A stretch of DNA of 30,269 nt from CAYPTY01 sp965659005. GTDB taxonomy: Bacteria; Bacteroidota; Rhodothermia; Balneolales; Balneolaceae. Both the position numbers and the translations under genes were made by a program. Below are positions 23,881 through 30,269 of the stretch, piece by piece. The notes beneath the pieces are model-generated. The model did no database searches. It was not told the origin of the DNA and worked only from the letters and a program-made list of their open reading frames with translations. The stretch spans positions 1-30,269 of the forward strand of contig CBFHVG010000064.1 in NCBI GenBank assembly GCA_965659005.1, read 5' to 3'. The first letter of the stretch is position 1; each line of letters opens with the position of its first letter.

Positions 23881-23900
23881 AGTTTAATTGCCTTTTTCAT
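23853..23900 (-). CDS. trpL: trp operon leader peptide
   Basis: A 15-codon ORF encoding MKKAIKLTSWWWLVN with three consecutive TGG codons (23865-23873), stop TAA at 23855-23853. It lies 87 nt upstream of trpE and directly before overlapping alternative hairpins and an intrinsic terminator. Tandem Trp codons in a tiny ORF at this exact place are diagnostic of ribosome-mediated attenuation. No Shine-Dalgarno sequence precedes the ATG (CTTTCCACCC), in keeping with other genes here. Confidence 0.93.
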   Translation of the reverse strand: MKKAIKLTSWWWLVN

Positions 23901-24108
23901 GGGTGGAAAGATAAGATGGAATCCCCAATTATCAATACCAATTCTTCGATTATTGCAATAAATATTTATGAGCTCGGTTAAGTGGTTGTTTCAAAATGTT
24001 TGAATGACTAATATTAGCTTATTCAGTTTAACCTAAAACACTCCAGAGCTTATTCATCTACTGCTACAAGGATCTATAAACAATAACTTTTTCTAAGCAC
24101 TAATATCC
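23901..24108. promoter_or_regulatory. Divergent promoter region, trp leader and envelope operon
   Basis: About 208 bp between the trpL start (minus) and the lipoprotein start (plus) must hold both promoters. Toward trpL, TTGAAA followed 17 nt later by TCATAA (minus strand) is a partial sigma-70-like match, and an FCB-type TTTTG occurs at the same place without a good TAnnTTTG partner. A 10-bp palindrome CTAATATTAG lies at 24008-24017. I cannot place either start site with confidence. Confidence 0.35.
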
Positions 24109-24936
24109 TTGCATAAACTGAATCTATCAGTCATTTTTCTAATGCTCTGCATCTATTGCCTGATTTCATCCTGTGATGAAACTCCGGGCAATGTGTTGGA
24201 TGAACAAAACCAACCATCTGTAAACACTCTTGATGTATCACCTCAAAGAGTAACTTTTGACAGAAGTGTGGGCATTAAGGATACAACGATTACCCTTAGT
24301 GTATCAGCAAATGTAGCTGGTTTGAAGGATGGAGAACTACCCTCTTATGCTTTCTTTGATGAAGCAAATCCTACTGACCCGGCATTTGAAGGTTTTCTTG
24401 AAGACAGGCGAATTTGCAATTTAACCGATTGCACAGATAGCTATGGCATTGAACTTGATCTTGAATTCAGTACAATCGATTTCAAAAACTATCAGGTATT
24501 TGTCTATGCATTAGGTAAAACAAGCTCGAATTGGATCAGTACAACTTTTGAAGTTGCTGGTTTTCCAAATTCAGCACCACAAATCCTTGCTGTAAATAAC
24601 CCACAAGAAGTTATCATACCAACCGACGCATCAGTTAACCCAATTCCATTCACAGCAAAGGTAACAGATGAGGATGGTCAGAACACTATTAGTGAAGTCA
24701 GAATACTATTTGAAAACGAAGATGGTAGCATTCTAAGCCCAAACCCCAACACTCTATTCGATGATGGTTCAAGTGAAAGTGGCGATCTAGTACAAGGTGA
24801 TTCGGTTTATACAATCACCTTTCAGATTGATCAGTCTAACAGTCCTAACAACAGAATGGCCCTCTATTACGCGATAGATCAGGCTGGTTTATCCAGCGAC
24901 ACGCTTAAACTTCCATTTAACCTGATCCGAAACTAA
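24109..24936 (+). CDS. Secreted lipoprotein with Ig-like C-terminal region, function unknown
   Basis: A 275-aa predicted lipoprotein. TTG 24109 is chosen because it alone gives a complete signal: MHKLNL, a hydrophobic core, and lipobox LISSC with Cys22. Residues 24-150 look like beta-rich domains (VSPQRVTFDRSVGIKDTTITLSVSA). Residues about 150-275 read like an extracellular Ig-like domain with TAKVTDEDGQNTISEVRI and the acidic loop DDGSSESGDLVQGDSVYT, a pattern seen in many secreted FCB proteins. I recognise no named family. Its stop overlaps the next start by 1 nt, opening an operon with a BNR-repeat protein and two PorV/PorQ-like proteins. Confidence 0.78.
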   Translation: MHKLNLSVIFLMLCIYCLISSCDETPGNVLDEQNQPSVNTLDVSPQRVTFDRSVGIKDTTITLSVSANVAGLKDGELPSYAFFDEANPTDPAFEGFLEDRRICNLTDCTDSYGIELDLEFSTIDFKNYQVFVYALGKTSSNWISTTFEVAGFPNSAPQILAVNNPQEVIIPTDASVNPIPFTAKVTDEDGQNTISEVRILFENEDGSILSPNPNTLFDDGSSESGDLVQGDSVYTITFQIDQSNSPNNRMALYYAIDQAGLSSDTLKLPFNLIRN

Positions 24937-26522
24937 TGAAGAGACTCTTAATAATCTCATTTGTATTCTTTTCTGTATCGGCTTCAGCCCAAGTCTATGG
25001 ACCTAAAAACACTGATATCAGAAGCATTCGTCAGAATTCAGTATCTAATCTGGATGCTATTGGTGATACTTTGTGGATAGGCCCGGCTTTAAATCGAAAT
25101 ATTGGCAATGCACCCGATTGGTTTATCCCTCAAAACGCTGATAGTGTGACATTTGGACGCGGAAGAGTGTTTTCTCTCGCATTAGGCCAAGATACCGTAG
25201 TTACTGGATTAGGCTACAATGTTGATCTCGAAGGATCCAGCGTAGCAACAGCTTTAGGGTATTATTTCTCAGTTGATGGTGGTGATGACTGGAGATTTTC
25301 AGAATTTCCATTAGATAATCGATCTCAACAAGCTGGTTGTTCATCAAATTTAGTTGCAGGTTGTGACACCACATTCAGATATGGTGGACAGCTTTATGAA
25401 AGAATCAGAATTACAGTACCACAACAATCTCCACCATTTGATATTGATTTCAAAGATAATGTAGTTCTTTCAGTTAACTGGGCTTCTGGGCTTCTTAGAT
25501 CAACAGACTTTGGTCAAACCTGGGATCGAATCATTCTACCTCCTATTTCAGCTGATAGCCTGGTACCAAGCAGACAATATGAATGGACTTCAATTTTCCA
25601 AAACCAACCAGTTAACCGTTATGACCCACTTTTTGACATAAATTTGCTCGGATTCGGTGTTTTAATTGATAGCAATAACAGAACCTGGGTTGGAACTGCA
25701 GGAGGTTTGAATATATCAGATGATGTACTAACTGCACCGGTTGATTCGATTAGCTGGAAACATATACCATTCGATAATAGTACTGACGGACTTGCTGGCG
25801 GATGGATAGTCACGATCGTTGAGCAACCAGGCACCAATAGAATTTGGATGACAAACTGGTCATCAGATTCACAAAATCGAGATACCTTTGCTATAGTTTA
25901 TACGGATGATGGAGGGCAGACTTTTAAGCGTTTCTTAGAAGGTCAACGCATAAACGATATCACTTTCAAGAATGGCATTATATATGCAGCCGGAGATAAT
26001 GGTTTGTTTATTTCAAGAGATGATGGGCTTTCATGGCAACTCATACCCAGAATAGAGTCTCCTAATGCTTTTATTAAAGATGGGAGTCGTTTCTTTTCTG
26101 CAGCTTCGACCACGAATAGAGTTTGGATTGGTACTACTGATGGTATTGCCTCTACAGATGATGATGGACTGACCTGGCAAATAACACGAACTGATGTTCC
26201 TTTGGATGGAGGAAATTTTTATCAGGATGATACACCAACAGTTGAAACCTATGCCTACCCCAATCCATTCTCACAGAATATTCATAGTGTTGTACGAATG
26301 AAATTCGAAATAAGCAGACCTGGTAATGTTCGGATAAGGATTTTCGACTTTGGAATGAATCTCGTTCGATCTGTTTTAGACGAAAACCTAAGCCCGGGTG
26401 AGTATGATGCAGTTTGGAATGGAATGGATGATTCTGGGCGAAAAGTGGCAAATGGAACTTATTTCTACATCATTGAAAGTCAAGATGGCCAAAGTGATGG
26501 TAAAATATTGGTGATTGATTGA
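24936..26522 (+). CDS. Secreted BNR/Asp-box repeat protein with T9SS/FlgD-like C-terminal domain
   Basis: A 528-aa exported protein: signal peptide MKRLLIISFVFFSVSASA cut before Gln19. The body contains at least five Asp-box (BNR) motifs of the S-x-D-x-G-x-x-W kind: SVDGGDDW (112-119), STDFGQTW (189-196), YTDDGGQTF (322-330), SRDDGLSW (360-367) and STDDDGLTW (406-414), suggesting a beta-propeller. Residues about 441-528 begin YPNPFS and continue RIRIFDFGMNLVRSVLDENL, DAVWNGMDDSGRKVANGTYFYII, the pattern shared by FlgD-like Ig folds and type A sorting domains of the type IX secretion system. It ends GKILVID rather than the usual basic KKMVL-type tail. Overlaps the PorV/PorQ-like gene by 4 nt. 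Substrate or ligand unknown; surface-attached or secreted. Confidence 0.85.
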   Translation: MKRLLIISFVFFSVSASAQVYGPKNTDIRSIRQNSVSNLDAIGDTLWIGPALNRNIGNAPDWFIPQNADSVTFGRGRVFSLALGQDTVVTGLGYNVDLEGSSVATALGYYFSVDGGDDWRFSEFPLDNRSQQAGCSSNLVAGCDTTFRYGGQLYERIRITVPQQSPPFDIDFKDNVVLSVNWASGLLRSTDFGQTWDRIILPPISADSLVPSRQYEWTSIFQNQPVNRYDPLFDINLLGFGVLIDSNNRTWVGTAGGLNISDDVLTAPVDSISWKHIPFDNSTDGLAGGWIVTIVEQPGTNRIWMTNWSSDSQNRDTFAIVYTDDGGQTFKRFLEGQRINDITFKNGIIYAAGDNGLFISRDDGLSWQLIPRIESPNAFIKDGSRFFSAASTTNRVWIGTTDGIASTDDDGLTWQITRTDVPLDGGNFYQDDTPTVETYAYPNPFSQNIHSVVRMKFEISRPGNVRIRIFDFGMNLVRSVLDENLSPGEYDAVWNGMDDSGRKVANGTYFYIIESQDGQSDGKILVID

Positions 26523-27547
26523 TGAAAAAACCAGCTATCACAATATTATTCCTATTTATCGCAATGCAAGCATTTGCACAATCTGGTGGTTTCTCTGGAG
26601 CATCTATGCGCGTTGGTTTTGGACCTCGGGGATTAGCAATGGGAAATTCATTGACTGCAACCACCCATCAGGGAATATATGCCTATTATAACCCTGCTCT
26701 GGCCGCTGCAAACCGTTCGGATAAGCAATTCGACCTTTCAGTTGCATCACTGGCATTTGATCGGAAACTCCAAACACTATCAGCTTCACTATCATTACCT
26801 CCTAATGCAGGCATTAGTATTTATTTCACTCATGCCGGTGTTGATAATATTGATGGACGTACACCAAGTGGATTCCATACCGGTAGTTTAAGTACTAATG
26901 AATATCAGATTGCAACTGCATTTGGTTTAAGGCTTTCAGATAAAGTTTACGGTGGATTTGGTTTGAAACTCAATATGGCCGATTTGAATGATGACCTAGA
27001 TCAGGAACTTAATTTTGGGATAGATCTGGGATTTCTGGCTCAGCTTACTAATAAAATTAACCTGGGTATTACTATTCAGGATTTAATAAGCGAATACACT
27101 TTTAATTCAGCTAATCTCTATGGGCAAAATCAGGCACAGAATTTATCCAACTCTTTTCCCACCAGAATAAAGTTTGCTGGTGCTTATGAGACTGAAAAAT
27201 GGGTGTTTGCAACTGAATTTGAGCTTAGAGTTCAGCAATCTGATATCATTGAACGTGATGTCTTTGTTTTTGATGGCAGACCAACATTTATTGATGAAAG
27301 CCTTACCATCAATACCAACTCAACCATGATTCGTTTCGGTGGCGCTTATGATATTCACGAGCGTTTTACTCTAAGAGGCGGATATCGTTTTACAGATTTA
27401 AAAAGCAACGGGAGCGGTAGTATCAGTTCAGGTTTTTCACTTCACCTGCCTTTTGATAACTTATCACCTTCCATTGATTATGCATTCGTAGTAGAACCCT
27501 ATCAAATTTCAAACATGCACGTTTTTGCAATAAGATTGAACTTATGA
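26519..27547 (+). CDS. PorV/PorQ-family outer-membrane beta-barrel protein (first copy)
   Basis: A 342-aa predicted outer-membrane protein with signal peptide ending MQAFA before Gln21. The mature N-terminus has GFGPRGLAMGNSLTATTHQGIYAYYNPALAA, the hallmark of the PorV/PorQ (FadL-related, UPF0164) family, followed by alternating hydrophobic strands and a C-terminus ending VFAIRLNL with terminal aliphatic residues. PorV in T9SS bacteria ferries CTD-bearing cargo to the cell-surface attachment complex. Position directly after a CTD-like secreted protein (4-nt overlap) and before a second paralogue suggests a dedicated role, but ordinary T9SS PorV genes are often unlinked to cargo. Start ATG 26519 or the next codon, ATG 26522. 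Confidence 0.83.
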   Translation: MMKKPAITILFLFIAMQAFAQSGGFSGASMRVGFGPRGLAMGNSLTATTHQGIYAYYNPALAAANRSDKQFDLSVASLAFDRKLQTLSASLSLPPNAGISIYFTHAGVDNIDGRTPSGFHTGSLSTNEYQIATAFGLRLSDKVYGGFGLKLNMADLNDDLDQELNFGIDLGFLAQLTNKINLGITIQDLISEYTFNSANLYGQNQAQNLSNSFPTRIKFAGAYETEKWVFATEFELRVQQSDIIERDVFVFDGRPTFIDESLTINTNSTMIRFGGAYDIHERFTLRGGYRFTDLKSNGSGSISSGFSLHLPFDNLSPSIDYAFVVEPYQISNMHVFAIRLNL

Positions 27548-28479
27548 GAATAGTGGCATTAATACTTACCCTATCAGCAATATCAACTTTCGCTTACGGT
27601 CAACAGAACGGACTTGATTTCTTGAACATTGCCCCTACGGCATCACTCTTAGGAAATGCTGATGCAGGGACAGCTTCGGCTACAGGTGCTGCAGCTATTC
27701 ATTTCAATCCTGCATTATTATCATATGATAATTCAAATACATTAGACCTTGGTTATACACGATGGATTGAGCAAACTAACTTATTTGGTGGTCTGAATTC
27801 CAGAAAAGGATCGCGAAGTTTTGCCTTCTCAATTTACAATGCCAGTATTGATGGTATTGAACAAAGAGATCGCCCAGGCCCTGCAAATGGGACATTTGAA
27901 ATATCATATTTCTCAATTGCTGCAGCTTATTCATACGACTTGAAAATATTTTCATTGGGAGCTGCAGCTCAGTATTTGAATGAAAACAATTTTACAGAAC
28001 GAGCAAGTGGGTATGCCTTCAATTTTGGTATAGCACGTAATTTTGCAAATCGAATAACCCTTGGTGCATCTCTCCTTAATCTTGGAGAAATGGATAAACT
28101 CATTAATCAACGATCACAGATTCCTTCTCAATTTCGAACTGGTGCACTTATTCGTATCGATGAGCTGAAACTACCAGGTAAAAACGAATTCTTCTTTAAA
28201 TCGAGATTAATGGTCGATTATGTTTATCAACTAGAAGAGTTTGATAACATCGGTACAGCTAATATTAATACCAATCAGGGATATTTGAATATAGGTACCA
28301 CCTTTGAAATTGCTGAAGTAATTGAGTTGCAAACAGGGTATCGAACAGGTGATTCCAGTCGTTCAATTCAATTCGGAGCTGGCGTAATTACTGAGGAAAT
28401 TAAATTCAATTACGCAATCATCCCATTTGACTCTGGGTTTGGTACTGCCCATTCAATTGGGATTCAATACTACTTCTGA
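27544..28479 (+). CDS. PorV/PorQ-family outer-membrane beta-barrel protein (second copy)
   Basis: 311 aa, signal peptide MRIVALILTLSAISTFAYG cut before Gln20. The N-terminal signature is NIAPTASLLGNADAGTASATGAAAIHFNPALLS, equivalent to that of the gene before it, with repeated amphipathic strands and a C-terminal aromatic residue (IGIQYYF), the usual outer-membrane barrel end. It shares the fold with the preceding protein but little direct sequence. Overlaps it by 4 nt. A 20-nt gap follows before the glycosyltransferase, so it may end one transcription unit or continue it. Confidence 0.82.
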   Translation: MRIVALILTLSAISTFAYGQQNGLDFLNIAPTASLLGNADAGTASATGAAAIHFNPALLSYDNSNTLDLGYTRWIEQTNLFGGLNSRKGSRSFAFSIYNASIDGIEQRDRPGPANGTFEISYFSIAAAYSYDLKIFSLGAAAQYLNENNFTERASGYAFNFGIARNFANRITLGASLLNLGEMDKLINQRSQIPSQFRTGALIRIDELKLPGKNEFFFKSRLMVDYVYQLEEFDNIGTANINTNQGYLNIGTTFEIAEVIELQTGYRTGDSSRSIQFGAGVITEEIKFNYAIIPFDSGFGTAHSIGIQYYF

Positions 28480-28499
28480 TAAAGCGAAAGCATTCGCAT

Positions 28500-29513
28500 A
28501 TGACAAAACAACTAAAAGATATTTACAGGAAACTGATTCCGGATTTCACTGATGTCTTTGTTGTTCCGTTAATTCCCACTAATCAAACAAAAAGCAGTTA
28601 TCTAAGTCGCTTATACTCAGATCTTATTCAAGATTCGAGCATTAATATTCATTCAATTAGTGTATATGCGCATTGGAAACTTATTTTTGCTGGCTTATTT
28701 AACAGGAAAGCTATTTTACACTATCATTGGCTGGAATTTCAGGATATTCGATCATTAAGCGCAATGCCATATAAGCTGACCTGTATTGCATTATATAAAC
28801 TTTTTGGTGGCAAGCTTGTCTGGACGATTCACAATAAATACCCACATGATGGGAAATATTTAAAGTTACATTCCATTCTACAGAGATGGATGTCAAGAAA
28901 ATCCAATTCAATCATTCTACATTGTAATACTGTTAAGCAGGACTTAATTAAGTTTTTAAATATTTCAGAAGAAAAGATAAAGATTTGCGCTCACCCTTCA
29001 TTTACCACTACTACTCTTGTCAAAAAGGATGCTCGTAAACAACTTTCAAAACAGCTTCAAATCGATTTAGATAGTGAAGATTACGCATTCCTCGTATTTG
29101 GTCAGATAAGTCATTACAAAGGCATTTCAGCGATAATAGAAGCTTTTAATGAATTGTTGGATGATCACATTCATTTAATTGTGGCTGGCCCAGTCAAAAA
29201 AGGGAATTCAAATCTGAGTTCAGAACTACAGGAATGGTGCTCCAAAGTTAACAATCTGCATATTCGAGATACATTTATTGAAGAAGAAACCCTTCCAATC
29301 CTACATTCTGCAGTTGACTGTGCTGTAGCAAACCATAAGGATATTATATCATCAGGTAGTACTGAAATGGCCTTGTCATATAACTTAACAGTTATTGCTC
29401 CTAGAAAAGGCTGCATCATAGAAAAAGAGGGAGATTCAGTATTTCTTTTCAATGATGTCAAAGAACTTACTTCACTTATGAAGAAAGCTTCAGATAGGAG
29501 TTTAAATGGCTGA
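28500..29513 (+). CDS. GT4-like glycosyltransferase
   Basis: A 337-aa GT-B fold glycosyltransferase, probably cytoplasmic or peripheral, adding a sugar to a lipid-linked or surface glycan. N-terminal acceptor domain with LHYHWLEF (73-80) and WTIHNKYPHD (108-117); C-terminal donor domain with FGQISHYKGISAIIEAF (200-216), LIVAGPV and SSGSTEMALSYNLTVIAPRKG (284-304), where the usual conserved Glu of GT4 (E-x7-E) is reduced to the single Glu289. It overlaps the flippase start by 8 nt, indicating a polysaccharide assembly cluster that continues beyond the window. Donor sugar cannot be told. Confidence 0.85.
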   Translation: MTKQLKDIYRKLIPDFTDVFVVPLIPTNQTKSSYLSRLYSDLIQDSSINIHSISVYAHWKLIFAGLFNRKAILHYHWLEFQDIRSLSAMPYKLTCIALYKLFGGKLVWTIHNKYPHDGKYLKLHSILQRWMSRKSNSIILHCNTVKQDLIKFLNISEEKIKICAHPSFTTTTLVKKDARKQLSKQLQIDLDSEDYAFLVFGQISHYKGISAIIEAFNELLDDHIHLIVAGPVKKGNSNLSSELQEWCSKVNNLHIRDTFIEEETLPILHSAVDCAVANHKDIISSGSTEMALSYNLTVIAPRKGCIIEKEGDSVFLFNDVKELTSLMKKASDRSLNG

Positions 29514-30269
29514 TTTCGCTAAAAAAGCATTTTGGGTCAGCACGAGCGATGTTGCTACAAAGGGATTCGGTTTTATTGCAACTGTTTACCTGGCCAGAAT
29601 TCTTGGTGCTGAGATGTATGGCTTAATCACCGTTGCCCTCTCCACTCTTGGATATCTTATGTGGATTGCTGATTTGGGTTTATCCAACATAGGAGTGCGT
29701 GAAACTGCCATTCAGGCTGAAAAAAGGACATTCAGAGCTAAAGAAATTTTCATTACTAAGCTTGTTATCGGACTCATTGTCTTTTTCATTGCAAGCATTA
29801 CCCTGCCCTTCTTTGAATTGAGTGAGTTGCAGGCAAATGTAATACAAATGTATCTATTTGCCATCATTCCTTATTCACTATCGATAGAATGGTTTTTTAA
29901 CGGCAAGCAAGAATACGCCAAATTAGCGCTGGCTAAAACATCCCAAACTGGCATATACCTGTTACTTGTTTATATGATGGTGAACGGAGCAGATGATGTA
30001 GCTATCATTCCAAAGTTATATCTCATTACATCTGTGCTTAGTATTTCCATTTTATTCGCACTCTTGTTCACCGTTTCCTTTGAAAGCTTGTCATTCAGAT
30101 CATTTAGAAGCGTAACTGATCTTATCAAAAAAGGAAGCTATATTGGATTCGGAGGTTTCTTCGCTCAAACTGTTAATTTATTGCCTCCCATAGTAATAGC
30201 TTATTCTTTTTCATTAAGAGAAACAGGTATATATACCGCTGCATTCAAGGTAATTTTAATTGCCATGAT
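29506..30269 (+). CDS. Wzx-type polysaccharide flippase (MOP superfamily), 3'-truncated
   Basis: Membrane exporter that flips lipid-linked oligosaccharides across the inner membrane. The ATG at 29506 starts inside the end of the glycosyltransferase gene (8-nt overlap). About 254 codons are present: MADFAKKAFWVSTSDVATKGFGF, then FIATVYLARILGAEMYG, a signature of the polysaccharide-biosynthesis (PF01943-like) N-terminus, followed by several hydrophobic segments (for example LITVALSTLGYLMWIADLGL, KLVIGLIVFFIASITLPFF, ISILFALLFTVSF). Relatives have 12-14 membrane helices and 400-500 aa, so roughly the first half is seen before the window ends. Confidence 0.87.
   Translation, partial: MADFAKKAFWVSTSDVATKGFGFIATVYLARILGAEMYGLITVALSTLGYLMWIADLGLSNIGVRETAIQAEKRTFRAKEIFITKLVIGLIVFFIASITLPFFELSELQANVIQMYLFAIIPYSLSIEWFFNGKQEYAKLALAKTSQTGIYLLLVYMMVNGADDVAIIPKLYLITSVLSISILFALLFTVSFESLSFRSFRSVTDLIKKGSYIGFGGFFAQTVNLLPPIVIAYSFSLRETGIYTAAFKVILIAM

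Noticed and set aside
1..30269. CRISPR arrays, insertion sequences, prophage or integrase genes
   Set aside because: No regularly spaced direct repeats, transposase or integrase motifs, or terminal inverted repeats were seen; gene order is typical of a core chromosome.

Overview
The window is AT-rich chromosomal DNA from a free-living bacterium of the FCB group, most likely a Rhodothermota/Balneolales-type or other Bacteroidota-related lineage. The signs are a DUF4837-type lipoprotein, paired PorV/PorQ-family outer-membrane proteins next to a secreted protein with a type IX (T9SS)/FlgD-like C-terminal domain, a tRNA promoter of the TTTG/TAnnTTTG type, almost no Shine-Dalgarno sequences, and several TTG starts. 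The lineage is an inference from gene families, not from a marker gene.

Layout. 1-908 (-): 5' two thirds of a DEAD-box RNA helicase, cut by the window edge. 1037-1732 (+): lipoprotein FKBP-type prolyl isomerase with its own terminator. 2203-3656 (-): three-gene unit of a ParA-type ATPase, a small ribbon-helix-helix protein and a single-domain response regulator, closed by a strong hairpin terminator. 4045-4970 (+): hotdog thioesterase, an HPt-domain gene, and directly fused to it, out of frame, the last ~77 codons of a lost histidine kinase. 5020-6030 (+): galE. 6072-6153 (+): tRNA-Leu(CAA) with a clear promoter and a bidirectional terminator. 6186-7316 (-): a bacterial relative of the tRNA-queuosine mannosyltransferase GTDC1/QTMAN. 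7520-9747 (+): thrB-thrC, followed by a decayed PD40/TolB-like lipoprotein gene with three inactivating lesions (9756-10621).

10618-23900 (-) is the centrepiece: about 13 kb of genes with almost no gaps, in transcription order trpL leader/attenuator, trpE, trpS, trpG, trpD, trpC, trpF, trpB, trpA, a DUF4837 lipoprotein, bioF, a BioH-like esterase, bioC, bioD, bioA. It holds the complete chorismate-to-tryptophan pathway plus tryptophanyl-tRNA synthetase, followed by most of the biotin pathway (no bioB here). The leader encodes a 15-residue peptide with three consecutive Trp codons, followed by alternative hairpins and an intrinsic terminator that ends about 10 nt before the trpE start codon: a textbook trp attenuator in a non-proteobacterial setting. 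It may control tryptophan synthesis, tRNA-Trp charging and biotin synthesis together.

24109-30269 (+): an envelope cluster in which a lipoprotein, a T9SS/FlgD-CTD BNR-repeat secreted protein and two tandem PorV/PorQ-family proteins overlap end to start, followed by a GT4-like glycosyltransferase and a Wzx-type flippase that runs off the window edge.
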